A DNA stretch of 64,000 nt from Neurospora tetrasperma FGSC 2508 (GCF_000213175.1 NW_009799179.1:7611981-7675980), one strand, 5' to 3'; counted from the first letter of the stretch, positions 21,882 to 34,005 are shown. Program-made: numbers and translations. Notes: a model not told the origin generated them from the letters alone.

Positions 21882-24800
21882 TCACTTATCGTCGCTCGAA
21901 GTCTGACTCGTCTGGGTCGTATGTGACACCTCTGAAGGCGCCGCCGCTTGTGCTGTGTGATGTGGGCTTGTGACCTCCTTTTGCATAGTCGGTTTCCTCT
22001 TAGGTCTGGTGATGGCTTTCTTGGAGGCCATCCCGCTGCTGTCCTTGACCGCGGACGCATTATCCTTCTTGTCCTCGCCATTGCTCGACCCAAAATCTTT
22101 CCATTTCCTCCAACCGTCAAAGTCGATAAGGGCTTGCATGCAGCCCCATTCCATGACTTTGCGTTCCAGCCAAATGTAGGTAATGGGCTATATCACGCCG
22201 TCAGTCAGCAACTGTTCGACACTCTCTGTACCAGGATAGATAGATAGGCAACGTGTTCAAGGGAAGACTTACCTTGGTCAAGAAATCATTGCAACCCGCT
22301 GCCAGGGCCTCGTGCCTGTCACTCTGCAGCGAACTGGCCGTGAGAGCTACGATGATGACGGGACTCTTGAACAGCTCAATATTTTCAAGTTTGTCTTCCT
22401 CGGGCATCACGTCAGGATCGCCGCCAGATTCGCCGCCATTGGTTCCTCCATTGCTGTTGCTGTTGGAAAACACACCAATCGAGTTCATGCGTTCGAGCCT
22501 TCGAATCTCCCTAGTCGCTTCCAGGCCACTCATGATGGGCAGCTGAATATCCATCAACACCAAGTGAAAGCCTCCCTTGCGCCACTTGTTGACAGCTTCT
22601 CGGCCGTTCATAGCGGTCTGCCACCGGACCTTTAGTCGCTTCACGAAAGCCTCAAGGAGTTTGAGATTAATGATATTGTCTTCCACAATCAAGACATTAA
22701 TTGGTGGAACGGCACTACTGAGCATTACCGCTGGCAGAGGTGTGTGGTCTGGCGTGGTTTTCTTTTTCTTGGTTCTTGTTGCCATTGCTGTCGGAGGCCG
22801 AGGGGAGGCCACTCTTGCTGGGGGAGTAGTGACCGGATGCTGTGTTGGGATAGCCGGGACAGGCTCTTGCGCAGCAGGTGGCGGAGTAGGCAAGGGCGGT
22901 GCCGAAGGGACATGAGGAGCATGCGAAGCTGTCGCCGGGGGACCAGGAACGGCACCGGTCGTGGATTGTTCTGACGAGGCAATGGAATGAGTCCTTGATC
23001 GTTGAACCTTGGAAACGGAGGATTGCTGCATACCATGATTTGACGAAGACACTGCGATCGTAGCGGCGTGACCACCGGCTCCAACTACGTTGAGAATCGT
23101 GGGCGATGATGTATGTTGCCTACCCAGGCGAGGACGGTCCGGTCGTTCGCGGTACTGACGGGGCCGTGTTCCTCCGGGGGAGGGTAGCTGGGGAATGTGT
23201 CCTGGTCCCAAACCGGATATGGTATGAGAATGTGACTGCGGCGGGCCATTAACAGGGGCAGTCATGACAGGGCCACCACCGATGCCGGGGGCTAGATGGG
23301 CGAGAGCGCCAGGGCCAAAATAATCGGTACCTCCTTCCGACGGTCTGTGTGTCTCTTCGTAATACGTCGGCAAGCCGTGAGGAACATGCGGGGGGCCGGT
23401 CCTGGGTGATTCCTTTGGTGTGCGACGGGGCGGGATGTCGATGACAAGGGCTTCATCCACTGTCTGGCCTCCGGGGAAATATGCATCCAAGGTCCGGGCC
23501 ATTGGCTCTTCTGGGCCCAAGACCCGCTCCTGTCTTTGCGACTCCCTGGGGGCTATCCGCAGGATCAAATCGGGGGAGTCGAATTGGCGACCTAGGGAGT
23601 TGGCGTATTTTCTGAGGATCAAATCCCGCACGTCATCGACCAAGTCCTCTTCATTGATCGTGACCAGGGTCGCGGAGCCACCCGGCCGCTTGACCCAGAT
23701 CTTGCGCGTCACCATGGTGGCGCTTATAGGAAGGAGGTGGTCGTTGGTGTTAGCGCCGGTGTCGAGTTCATCGGTCTGGTTCGCGTCGAGGAGCGTTCGA
23801 ATGAGAGTCGTCTGGCGACTGGGCAAAAGACTCTGACGTCTCGGTGGAACCGAGGGCCGCGTGAGAGCGGTCGACGTGGAGAGCGCGGTGGTGGTAGGAC
23901 TACCCGGCGTGGCAGTGGGATCTGTAGACGGCGGATGGAGATTAAGATTGGCAGGAGTCGAGGTCGAAAGGGGCAAGGGCGCGATTGAAGGAGTATCTGC
24001 ACTTGGGCCAAGGGGTACGGTACCAGTCGGCGAAAGAGGCGCGACGGAATTGAACGAGACAATGGACGGCGATGCAGCGGCAGATGTAGCGAGTGGTGCA
24101 GGCGTCGGAGGCTGGGAGGACGACGAATTTACAGCCGAATCAATCAGACGAACCCTGCGCACGATATCGGGCGCGGCGGTGGTAGGGGTGGCAGATTGAG
24201 CAGCGGCGTCAGCGAGCTGTCGATGATGGGAATTTTCAAAGGGATTTGGATTGGGGTTGGTTGGGGTGGTGGCATCAAGGGTGGCAGCATCAATAATTGT
24301 TGTGGCAAGTGTGGATGTTGTTGGAGGCGGTAGAGGTTCGTCACCGGCAGCGGTATGCGCAAGGTCATCATCCTCGTGGATGCTGGCAAGGCTGGAAACT
24401 CTTGCGCTGCTAATTGAGACCCGCCGCAGATCGCTAGCGGGTGTCCAGTCGGAGCCAGCACCAGGGGCAGCGCGATTCGTTACGGAGCTTGCAGGTGGCT
24501 GGCCGCTGGCAGATTTAGCGCTGGTTGCATTGGTTGCAGCACCTCCTGCCGCGGCAGGCGCAGCATTGACGCCATGCTGCTGGGCACTTTTCGAGTTGGG
24601 GCTTCCCGTGTCGCACTTGCTGTAATGGTCAGTGCCAGCACGAGCGCTGCTGCTGCTGCCAACGTGCCCAGACCCAGCACCAGCACCGGCAGGATCCGCA
24701 ACCGCAGGGGGAACGAGTTGGAGATCCGCATTTTCGTCTTTGTCGCCGCTGCCGCCTCTGCTAAGACAGTCACCATTGGTGTCGTCGGTGTTCGACCCGT

Positions 24801-25308
24801 ACTGTCTCAGTCTGCCGTCTTCTCCCGGCTGGCCGGTTATAGCACCTGGGGTCTCGCTTGTTTGCTGGGCGTCGTCAACGCTCCGAATGCTTTGCGCAGC
24901 TTGTTTCGGAGAGGTGGCTTGTCGCGATCCTGTCCTTGCGCTGTGGCTCGCCCCGATCAAGAGAGCAAGAAACCCCGATGCCTTTTCCTTGTGTTCTCCG
25001 GCTGCAGCATTTGCGGCTCCCGCTCCCGCTCCCGTTCCCGCACCGCCAGCTGCTTCTTCTCCGCTTCCTACCCGCTTTTGCTCCCGGCCTCCTCTTCCGC
25101 CTGCGTCGGTGATGGCATCAGCGGATACTGACGATGTTGGTCGCACGCTCTCCAAGTCAAGGTTTTTGTCGCTCCTGGCGTCGTCGTTGGGGCTGTGGAT
25201 GCTGCCATGGTTGCCGGTGCCGCTGTAGCTCTTGCTGGACGTGAGCAAGGATATGCCGGAATTCCTCCTGGAAAGCCGGGCTCGTAGCTTGGACTTGAGA
25301 TCGACCAT
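21882..25308 (-). CDS. rrg-1: SSK1-type response regulator (osmostress two-component pathway)
   Basis: Terminal response regulator of the fungal phosphorelay (hybrid histidine kinase, Hpt protein, then this protein) that controls the Hog1-type MAP kinase cascade in osmotic and fungicide responses. Start chosen at 25308 (MVDLKSKLRARLSRRNSG); the frame stays open upstream, but the extension is not family-like. Exon 1 is 25308-22273 and exon 2 is 22187-21882, with an 85-nt intron (donor GTAAG, acceptor GATATAG), 1113 aa. Residues 1 to about 860 are long, Ser/Thr/Pro/Ala-rich and disordered, with one ordered island around MVTRKIWVKRPGGSATLVTI. The receiver domain starts near 870: acidic pair E876-D877 in VLIVEDN, phosphoacceptor D920 in LVLMDIQLP, the T/S position in IVALTAS, and K1012 in FLTK at the exon end. 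An acidic/Gly-Asn insertion of about 40 residues sits between alpha and beta elements, typical of SSK1. Exon 2 starts PITYIWLERKVMEWGCMQALIDF, characteristic of the family. The Neurospora name rrg-1 is from memory. Confidence 0.93.
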
Positions 25309-27309
25309 TCCGCCGTGCAGACGCGTGTGTGAAAGCGCAAGGACCCAACGCACTGCTGCAGTCCGTCGAGGCCGCCGAGCCGCAGCAACGCAGTGTGTTT
25401 GTGGTGAGGCCGTGGTTTCGAGGAGGGCTGTTCCAACTGGACAGCACAGCACAGCTCCGCACGCAAAAGTCGGTAAGACTGGAGCGAGGGAACGACAGAG
25501 AGAAAGGGAAAGGAGAGAGGCGGAGATGGGAGGAATGAACAGACGGCTGTATCATATGCTTCTGTCCAAACCTGGCGGATGAGGTGCCCTTGTGCCCAAC
25601 TTCCGTTGTCTGATTCAACAAGCTGCTAAGCAAGACTAGGTAAGCTGCAAGGTGTGAAGCATGTGCGGAGAGGATGCAAGTATGTAGCTAGAGGTAGGTG
25701 CTGCTGTAGGGACGTAGTAGTTACCAACCAAGTAGCTACGGGGCGCGAATAGATAGGATAGAAACTTGGAATTCAATTCTATACGGATCGCTCGCAAGGT
25801 CGCAAGGTCGCAATCGGCATCCCTAAGGGGAGAAGGGGGGGGGGGGGGGTTGCTGTTGGTTCCCGACGTCCCGCTCCCTCTCGTGCAAATCGATAAGGAG
25901 TGGAAATGCTTGGCAACAGTTCGATCGTCGTGGAATCCCCAGATCCAGAACAGTCTGCAACTGCTGTCCAGCCCGTCTGGGCTGCGTGCATTTTCTTCAC
26001 GGCCGGGGGTTTCTAAATCAATGGCACTAATAGTCGGGACCCATGCCGGCCTGGGTTGGCATGTCTGCAAATCGCACAGGGTGGAAGTTGCGTTCGTTAG
26101 CTTACGACTCGCAACGGACAAGGTGAGTGAAATTGGTGTGTGTTCCGTTGTTAGTACGACTGGTTAGCAGTGTGTAAGCCGTTGCCATAGGCCGGTAGTG
26201 GCTGGTAGCATATCTCATCATATCTTGTCCTCAGTCAGTTGTCTGACGCGCCAACGAAATGCTATGAAATGACAGCGGAAATGGAGGATGCATTGGGAAA
26301 TGCACGTACTAGCGCGGTCCGGGCTAGCTACAGGCAAGATGTGCATCCCCGCAGCATATGGCAGCATCCCAATTGCCATGCCATCCGTTGCCCGCCGTCC
26401 GCCTTTCATTCGCTGGAAGCCTGAAACCCATGGTCGTGATCTGGCAGAAAACCTGAACAGCAGCGGATAATCGGGGTGGAGCATGAAATATAGTAACTCC
26501 GCCTATGATCATGTCCCGAACGACCCCCTCAGCTGCTCAGGTAGTCACGGCAGACTCGACCTGGGGTACTACAAAGCCCCAGCCTTGCGTCACGACGTCG
26601 CTGTCTGTCATACCGCTGATAGGTAATGAGGATGCGAAGAATGCACCGCGCGTTGATTTCCATGGCTATTGGCTTTCTTTCGCCCATTCCTCGATGGTCC
26701 TCCTCAGAGATGCGGCCAGCCGGAGGTCTCCTCTCGGGTTGTTTGTTGCCCGATTTCACCACAAATGACTGATGGCTCAAATGTCTCATTTCCCCCCTAC
26801 CGGGCCTCTCATGCGCGTCCGGCCTAGGGCCAAGACGGCCTCAACCGGTGACGACACTTTGTACGGAGCGGCCGGGGACTAGCGTTGCAGATTTCGATAG
26901 ACTGCCTGTATAGTGTAGTGAGCAAAATTAGCCTCGGGCCCTGGGGCCACACCGCAGGTTTGGGCAGACAGGTAATTGATAGTACGGATACCGACGAGAT
27001 CCCAGCCCAGGATTTGCTTTTTTGTGATGTTCGTTCTTTCAGAAAAACAACGTCTCGTTTGCTGTTCTTTCTTCATACCCAACAAAGCCGGTAGACCTGA
27101 GAGGGTGATCAGCATGAAAGAGAAAAAAGGGGCAACAAGAAACTTGCATGTCCGGCATGGAGATCTGTGAGCAACGACCCGTACCGCTCGCGCGCCCGAT
27201 TCAGCCCTGTTTGCAGTGTGCAAGGAACCAGACGACAACGTCCCGCTACATGGGATGGATGGTTTGTAGAACACAGAAAAATGTGCCGAAACTGGATCAC
27301 AGCAGCTTG
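25309..27309. other. rrg-1 upstream region
   Basis: About 2 kb upstream of the response regulator. A 15-G homopolymer lies at 25835-25849. No supported gene. The right end abuts the MITE-like element. Confidence 0.5.
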
Positions 27310-27865
27310 GGGCCTGATCGGCACGCGTGACCGTAACCTGAAAAACGTAACCTCTTTTGTTATGCAAAGCTAAGACCTTGAGCTTTTCCTCTTTCAACTG
27401 GCAAAATCCACACATCTGGGTCCAAAAAGAGGTTACGTTTTGTGCAAAGTGGATGCGTAACCTTTTTCTTCAAATCCCTTTGTACCAGAGTGATGAAGAA
27501 TTAAAGGTGCATAAGCTCGCTTTATAGAGTATAGCTCCTAAGATAGCGCTCTTAAAAGGGTATAGACGCCTCCATTCACATTTCCACTACTCCACCCAAA
27601 AAAGAGGTTACGCAAAGCACCTTCGAGGTGTTCTGCGTAACCCGTAACCTTTTCTAAAGTGGATGAAATTATTGAGAAGTGGATAATGGTCTCCAAAATA
27701 CTCCAAAAGGCTCCAAAAATTAGCCTTCATCTGGATTAGCTGTCCTCGGCTGGTTCCACTGGCAAAATCTAGGTACAAGGCCTACCCCCCTGCAACTATA
27801 GAAGTCACTTTTTGGAAAAAGAGGTTACGTTTTTCAGGTTACGGTCACGCGTGCCGATCAGGCCC
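27310..27865. mobile_element. MITE-like element with 49-bp perfect terminal inverted repeats
   Basis: The first 49 bases (27310-27358, starting GGGCCTGATCGGCACGCG) are the exact reverse complement of the last 49 (27817-27865). The element is 556 bp and has no coding capacity. It is flanked by TTG on both sides (27307-27309 and 27866-27868), a plausible 3-bp target-site duplication as made by PIF/Harbinger-like transposases. The heptamer GGTTACG/CGTAACC occurs about nine times: twice in each repeat and five times inside, mostly as AAAAAGAGGTTACG or its complement. This is the layout of subterminal transposase-binding sites. An internal hairpin lies at about 27611-27640. The repeats are GC-rich and undegraded, so the copy looks recent and is not visibly hit by RIP. 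Superfamily is inferred only from the TSD length. Confidence 0.85.
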
Positions 27866-28269
27866 TTGCTGAGCTAAAATGTATTCGGGTTCCATTCTTT
27901 CTTCTGAATGCCTTCAAAGAACCATATGCGGTTTGATTGATCTGCACCATTCAATGACATTACATACGTACCTACCTAGGAAGGTGTACTCATTGCTGCC
28001 TGGGAAACCCAACGTTGGATCTGCAAATTCTGCCGCTCTTCACCATCCCACAATTGCTCCCACTTACCCCACAGCGTCCTCGCAACACCAAAATCCAATT
28101 CTGTTTGTTGATGTGGGTTCCCTTCTTCTCTGGCTGCCAACCGTCCTTCTCATGCGCTGTTCGTTCAAGTTGTCTTTCACTCACCCGCGGCCTCACTTTC
28201 GTCAATTTAGGCATCATTTGAAATTTTTCTCGGCTATAAGAACCGGGATCGCGGTCGTCGATCGTCAAG
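27866..28269. promoter_or_regulatory. probable promoter of the FG-repeat/ATPase locus
   Basis: 404 bases between the MITE and the ATG at 28270. No gene. C/T-rich stretches precede the start. The MITE insertion lies just upstream and could affect expression. Confidence 0.3.
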
Positions 28270-31169
28270 ATGGTTTTCAAACCGCCTCCAGCTCAGGCGC
28301 AACCCTCCAGCTTGACATCGCCAGGCACAGGCTCTATTCCCTACGCTCCCTCTGCTCATCAGGAAGTTTCGTTTAGTGGCCAACCTGTGAATTCGATCAT
28401 ATCTTTCCAGCACATTTCAGTTTCACCACCTTACCAGAAGTACTCTGCAGACGAACTCAGACTGGCGGATTATCAGGCGAACAGAAGATACACTGGGTCT
28501 CTGAGTGGTGCGAAAGTTTCCAATCCATCTACTTTGGGATCAAGCACAATTAGAGCCGTCAACGGTACGACAACTGTCTCAAAACCGAAGGAGACCACTG
28601 GAAGCCTATTCGGAACCAGCAGCAGTGGTGGTGGAAGTTTATTTGGAGCCAAAGCTCCCATCAGTCTCTTCGGCAACAACAGTGGCGTCAACTCTAAAGC
28701 AACTAGGAGTGTCCAGATAAGCGATACACCTAGCCTCACCTTTGGGAGTAATAGCACTGGTGGTGGAAGTTTATTTGGAACTCCAGATCCCATCAGTCTC
28801 TTCGGCAACAACAGTGGCGTCAACTCTAAAGCAACTAGGAGTGTCCAGATAAGCGATACACCTAGCCTCACCTTTGGGAGCAATAGCACTGGTGGTGGAA
28901 GTTTGTTTGGAGCTCCCGTCAGTCTCTTTGGCAACAACGGTGTCGTTAACAGTGGTGCAACTAGCATCTTCAAAGCTACCAACACTACTGGTGGCAAATT
29001 TGGAGGTAATACTGCTCAGGTCAGGTTGTCTTCGTAGTCCTCCACGCCTACACTTTCTGCAAACACTTCTACTCCTACCACGAATCAGTCTTCCTTTGGT
29101 ACATTCAGTCTGCCCATGGTGACTACCTCTACCCAACAGAGCGCTTCTCATACGTTGTCGAGCCCCGGTACCACCTCGGCCAAGCAACAACCTACTTCTC
29201 ATCCTGTCTCAGCCATGCTCTCTAGTACCATGACACCTAACAGAGACCGCCGTTCAACATCGGCGACCGGATCGGAATCCAAGAGCGCCAGTACGGACCA
29301 GGGAAGTAGTAGTAAGGAGGAAAGCGATGCCACCAGCGATTACGAATCGACAAGTGAGTACGAAAACCTTATCCCAAAGGCACATTTGCGTCTCCTTGAG
29401 CATCGCTTGGACTTGGATGAACTCAATGAGATTTCGACCACCCCGCTTTTCACGGAGCCAGTCCGCAAGTACGCCAACGCAATCGCCAAAACTGCCGGTG
29501 GTCAGAAACCGTTCACTCAATACGGCCTGCTTGGTGGAGATATTGGCTCCCTTGAATCAGAGGAGCCAGCCAACCGGGATCCGCGCGTGTTCTGGAATAT
29601 CGCAGCGCCTTCCAGCTTCTTCATTTGTGGCAGTCAAGGCTCCGGCAAGAGCCACACGCTCTCCTGTCTGCTAGAGAATGCGATGACGCCATGCGAGGCA
29701 AACGTTCTTCCGCATCCACTGACTGGAATTGTGTTCCATTATGACACTTTCATATCCGACACCGGTGGATCCCCCTGCGAAGTGGCCTGGTTGTCTTCTA
29801 ATCCAAAGATCCAGGTACGCGTGCTATGCCCACCGACAAATATCCGGACAATGCGCAAGCTATACAGCAGATTCCCCAACGTCATGATCGAGGAGCTTCG
29901 CCTCAACCAGTCGGATCTGGACACCAGGCGTATGCTTGACCTGATGGCAGTCAGCTCCGGTACCTCCATGCCGCTGTACCTCCATGTACTCAACCGTGTG
30001 CTACGTGATTTGCGCATCGAGCAGCAAGAAAGGGGCGGCTCCTTTGACTATACCGCCTTTAAGCAGAATATGTTTCGTCAAGAGCTTACGGATCAACAGC
30101 TCGCTCCTCTAAAACAGCGGCTTGACACTCTGGAAAGCTTTATGGTTGAGCAACATGCCAAGGCATACGAACATGGCCGTGAACCAAAATCCAGCAAATC
30201 GACCAGGGCAAGCAGAGGCAACGACTGGACCCCTCGTCCTGGTATGCTTACTATTGTCGATCTTTCCTGTCCCTGCGTAACTGCAGAGATGGCCTGTTCA
30301 TTGTTAACATTTGCTTGTCTCTCTTTCTTGAACAGGACTGCAACAGCATTGGGCGTGTTATTGCGCTTGATGAGGCTCACAAATACATGAGCTCGGACAC
30401 TGGTTCGGCTGAGTGTCGTACCTTAACAGACCGTCTGCTTGAGACCATCCGCCTCCAGCGTCATCTTGGAGCTCGAGTCATCATCTCTACCCAGGAGCCC
30501 ACCATCTCACCAAAACTCCTCGATCTATGCAGCGTCACAATCGTGCATCGGTTTACTAGTCCCGACTGGTTGAGGGCCCTGTCTAAACACTTGGCGGGTG
30601 TGAGCAAGGGCGGGAGGATGTTGGAAAAGGCTTTGGCGATAAACCAGAACATGGCTGATGATGTGTGCATCGAAAATGATGGCGTTAACTCGTTGGCTCT
30701 GGACTATAGCGATCCTGCCATGGAGCTTTTCTCCAGAATTGTAGCTTTGAGAGTTGGTGAAGCATTGGTATTTGCACCGAGTGCAATTATAGGAGTGCAG
30801 AAGGCCATCCCTCGACCTCCGTCTACATCGACACCTGCACCCAAGCCTGTTGCTGGATCTGGCCCTATTCCTCATGCACAAATCCAACCCATCAACGCCG
30901 TCGAGCGGCCTACCGCTGACACGACAGATAATGACGGTTTGCAAGTCCAGACCGGGCCAGTCAAATCAGGCCAGCAATCCGCTAGCGACAAGCAACACCA
31001 GAAGACCGTAACCTCTGCCATCGCTACCTCGAGTGGAACCGAGAAACTCGCCTCTCCCACTTCGGCGGCGTCACCTGCGACGGTCAAGCGGCTGGCCCAC
31101 GGCGTGCTCAAAGTGCGTATCCGCAATAGGACTACCGCCGATGGAGGCCGGAGCATTATGGCTGCCTAG
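28270..31169 (+). pseudogene. FG-repeat / HerA-FtsK-like P-loop ATPase gene with two lesions
   Basis: One frame from ATG 28270 encodes a Ser/Gly/Asn-rich N-terminus with SLFG, TFGSN and LFGNN motifs like FG nucleoporins. The same frame is closed by TAG at 29035-29037 yet stays protein-like on both sides (SSFGTFSLP follows before 29116). It then encodes an ATPase: FFICGSQGSGKSHTLSCLLE (Walker A, about 29617-29670), a helical middle (FPNVMIEELRLNQSDLD), then LTIVDLSCP. Around 30303-30306 the frame must shift by one missing base to continue as NICLSLFLEQD and IGRVIALDEAHKYM (Walker B, DEAH), then VIISTQEPTISPKLL, RVGEALVFAPSAIIG and a C-terminal VLKVRIRNRTTADGG. It ends with TAG at 31167-31169. 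The intact product would be about 966 aa. A GT-AG intron removing the frameshift was tested and does not restore the conserved segment. A sequencing error remains possible for either lesion. Function unknown; filamentous-fungal homologues with the SQGSGKSHT box are recalled but uncharacterised. Confidence 0.7.
28628..28950 (+). repeat. 132-bp (44-residue) tandem FG repeat
   Basis: GGTGGTGGAAGTTTATTTGG-type starts recur with 132-base spacing (GAAG at 28634, 28766 and 28898). The first two units are nearly identical over most of their length and the third is partial. Each unit encodes GGSLFG, SLFGNNSG, KATRSVQISDTPSLTFGSN. Near-identity points to recent tandem duplication or gene conversion inside the FG domain. 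Confidence 0.85.
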
Positions 31170-32843
31170 TCTTTGGAGGATTGTTTGATGTCGCTGTCTG
31201 TCTGTGTCGAGCATTGCCAGTGTTCGTTTCACTTTCCTTGAGCTGGTTAGTCCGTTCTTCTTTCTCTGTTTTTTTTTTTTCTTCTTTCCTCTCAACCCTG
31301 TTGTTCTGTTCATTAAAGGCTGCGTTTGAATCAATTGCTGGTTCCATATGATGTTGACTGCATCCGTGGTGTTGGTACAATTTCTCCTGAGAAATTCATA
31401 GCTCTCTAGGGGTTGATTTTTTTCTATTCGTGGGAAACATCAGCCCAAAAGTGGGCTTAAAACAGGTCTTGGAATAGTAGATCGATAGATTGAACCTCCT
31501 TTGACAAAAAGCAGTTTGGGATGGGTAAACTGGCCCAGGAGCCAGGCGAACCTCCTGGACATGGAATAGCGTCCTACGAGCAGTAAGTTGGCCTCAGTTG
31601 TCAACTGACCTTCGAGCGCATGAAAGAAGCTTTGTATGAGTAAGTGGCCCTCGTGGTTAGCTGAACACACAAGCGTTGAATTGGGTTCACGGAGGCTGGT
31701 TATCCACTCCCGAATCACAGATGGCCCTCTGGTATCAGGGCAATGACACTTTACGAAGTACCGTTTTTACGCTCGGCATGCCTTTAATGGACCTTGTCGT
31801 TGTTTTCATGTTTTATGATCATGAGTTTACGGCTAGCATATCAGCGTTTGTGGGCATTTTATGTTCCGCACTTATGCATGATGATACCCCGCAGCGTTGT
31901 TCGATCACAGCGTTGTTTGGACTTGATGGTGGAATTCGAGATGTCGGATGGAACGAGAACAAGATGGCTAAGCCTTGACTTGGTGGACTTGAACTCTTAG
32001 CACGACCTCTTTTTCGGCCGCTGAACTTGAAGGGATTGCCTTGTGCTTCCGCCTCCAGGTCAACTTGATGGAGATGATTTCGTTTCTGGTGGTGTGTGTA
32101 GTGCTTCAAAGGAAAACAGTGGAATGGGAGGCGAAGGACCATTAAGATGGATGAATTTCTGTTTCGAGAAGCGTATGATCCTGCGAATGTTTTCTCAGGG
32201 TGTGGTGGAACGGAGCCTGCGTGCACTGGGGCTTACTGAGCGAGAGAGGTGGAGGAGCCGTGACCGCGAGCGAGCTAAACACAAAAGGATGGGGAAAAAA
32301 AAGCAGTGGCTGGGGAGTATTCAAGACAGCGAAGGCCATGCACATTGTGCCATGGATATGGTTTATCATGTCTGGATCTGTGAATGGTATCAGGGATATG
32401 AATGCGAGTGAGGACTGGCATCATCTGGTCAATGGCCTAGTGATAGAGATTTCAACCCACTGCACAGTAGTCATCCGGATCAAACTTTATGATGCCGCCG
32501 CAAATTAGTATTCAATGACCACCACGGTTGAAGAGGAACTCTTCTTTGCAAAACGAGACACAATCGCTATTTTCTATCTGCTGACTTCTTGTAGTGTACG
32601 CACTCTTTGGTGATAAACAGGACCCGACTCCACCGCCGTTCGGCCCCACAGCGACGGGCCCCTCCCGGGCGACGTCACTGAAAAAGGCAAGTTGCAAGCG
32701 TACCATAATTGCTCTTCACATCTGAAATAACCCATCCTCAAGTTTCGCAAAATTCAATTGGTCAACATAACATAATCTTCATCAACTACACAATATATTT
32801 CACATCTGAGCAAACCTTTCATTGTTGACCTATCAAGTCAACT
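31170..32843. other. intergenic region, no supported gene
   Basis: 3' flank of the broken ATPase gene and promoter of the CCDC97-like gene. A T-run lies at 31267-31280. Short frames only. Confidence 0.5.
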
Positions 32844-34005
32844 ATGTCACCTAGCTTCGACTCTCCGCCGCCGGCCGGCTCGATAGGACGTCCAGACACC
32901 ACCGATAATGATTCTCTCTTCGCACAACCCCGCCCACGGCCGGCCAGGTCTTCGGCGCAAACTCAGGAGATACGAACGCGAAACCGGCGGAGGGAGTACC
33001 TAGAACGGCATCCAGGCTACTTCAAGTCTACGGAACATGAACTCGCTGGTACGATTTTTTCGGCGTTTTCTCCTGGCTTGGGAAACGCCCACGGAAAAAG
33101 GCGATTCCCATATGCCGCTGACTCAGAGGCTGCATCTCTGATGTCCTTCTGATGGTCAATTCTGCGCCATTTCAAGCTCTAGGATACAATCTGATAGCAT
33201 CACTGATGACTAACTGACACTGTTACCGTACTTAGATCCAATTTTATATGACTCTCTTATTCGGCGGTTCCAAACGCCTGCCGAGCGAGAAGCAGAGGGT
33301 AAGGAGAAGGGATATGCTCGCGTATTGGAAGGCTCTTTGCTACGGGGGGAGGAGAAGCTCGCAAGGCTGGCGGTGGCGACGGCAACGGATGGTAGTTCTG
33401 GCACTGAAGGCGGTGAGGAATCACTGACGCCTACGGTAATCGAGGGGCAAATGGACCGGCAAAGCCAGACGACGAGAACCGTCACACAGCCTCCAAGTCA
33501 GACAATACCGACATTAGACGAACCAACATCATCCTCTATAAACACCACCTCCGCAATGTTCGCCACTTTCACCACACCAATCCAACAACCGCTTCCTCGC
33601 TTCGGAGGTTTGAGCGAGCCTTCTTCTTCGTCATCTACAGCCTACACCAACACCAACCAAACCTCACAGTCTCCTCCTCTTCCAGCGGCAACGACGACGG
33701 GAACCACTACAGGCCTATCGAGCACACTTCCAGTCTTGACAGGCACCGACACCCCCGCCCAGACCCGCGAAGAAGGCCTAGACCAATGGACCGCCTTCCT
33801 GCGCGAGCGGTTCGTCCGCGGTGAAGATGAGGATTTTGATTACAGGATTGTAGACTGCGATGACGAGCTTGATACCCTGGAGAGAAGAGAGGAAGAAGAG
33901 GCGTGGTTTGATGAGGAGGAACCTGATTGGGCTAGCGACGGTAGTGATGGGGAGGGGAAGGCTGAGAGAGTGTTGGAGGGGGAGACAGGGGTGCAGGATT
34001 TTTGA
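32844..34005 (+). CDS. CCDC97-domain protein (SF3b-associated family)
   Basis: Two exons, 32844-33048 (donor GTACGA) and 33236-34005 (acceptor CTTAG, branch CTAACTGAC), join in phase 1 to give 324 aa. The splice yields ERHPGYFKSTEHELA-DPILYDSLIRRFQTPAERE, the N-terminal hallmark of the CCDC97/DUF2052 family. The C-terminus has the paired acidic box FVRGEDEDFDYRIVDCDDE and EEEAWFDEEEPDW, also typical. Human CCDC97 is known to associate with the SF3b complex of the U2 snRNP, so a nuclear splicing-related role is inferred. Between the two conserved blocks lies about 130 residues of Ser/Thr/Pro-rich linker, longer than in animals. The stop is 49 bases before the assembly gap; the coding region is complete. 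Confidence 0.85.

Noticed and set aside
30242-30335. GT-AG intron (GTATGC...AACAG) that might explain the ATPase frameshift
   Set aside because: Using it gives an out-of-frame junction with an early stop and removes the conserved LTIVDLS segment.
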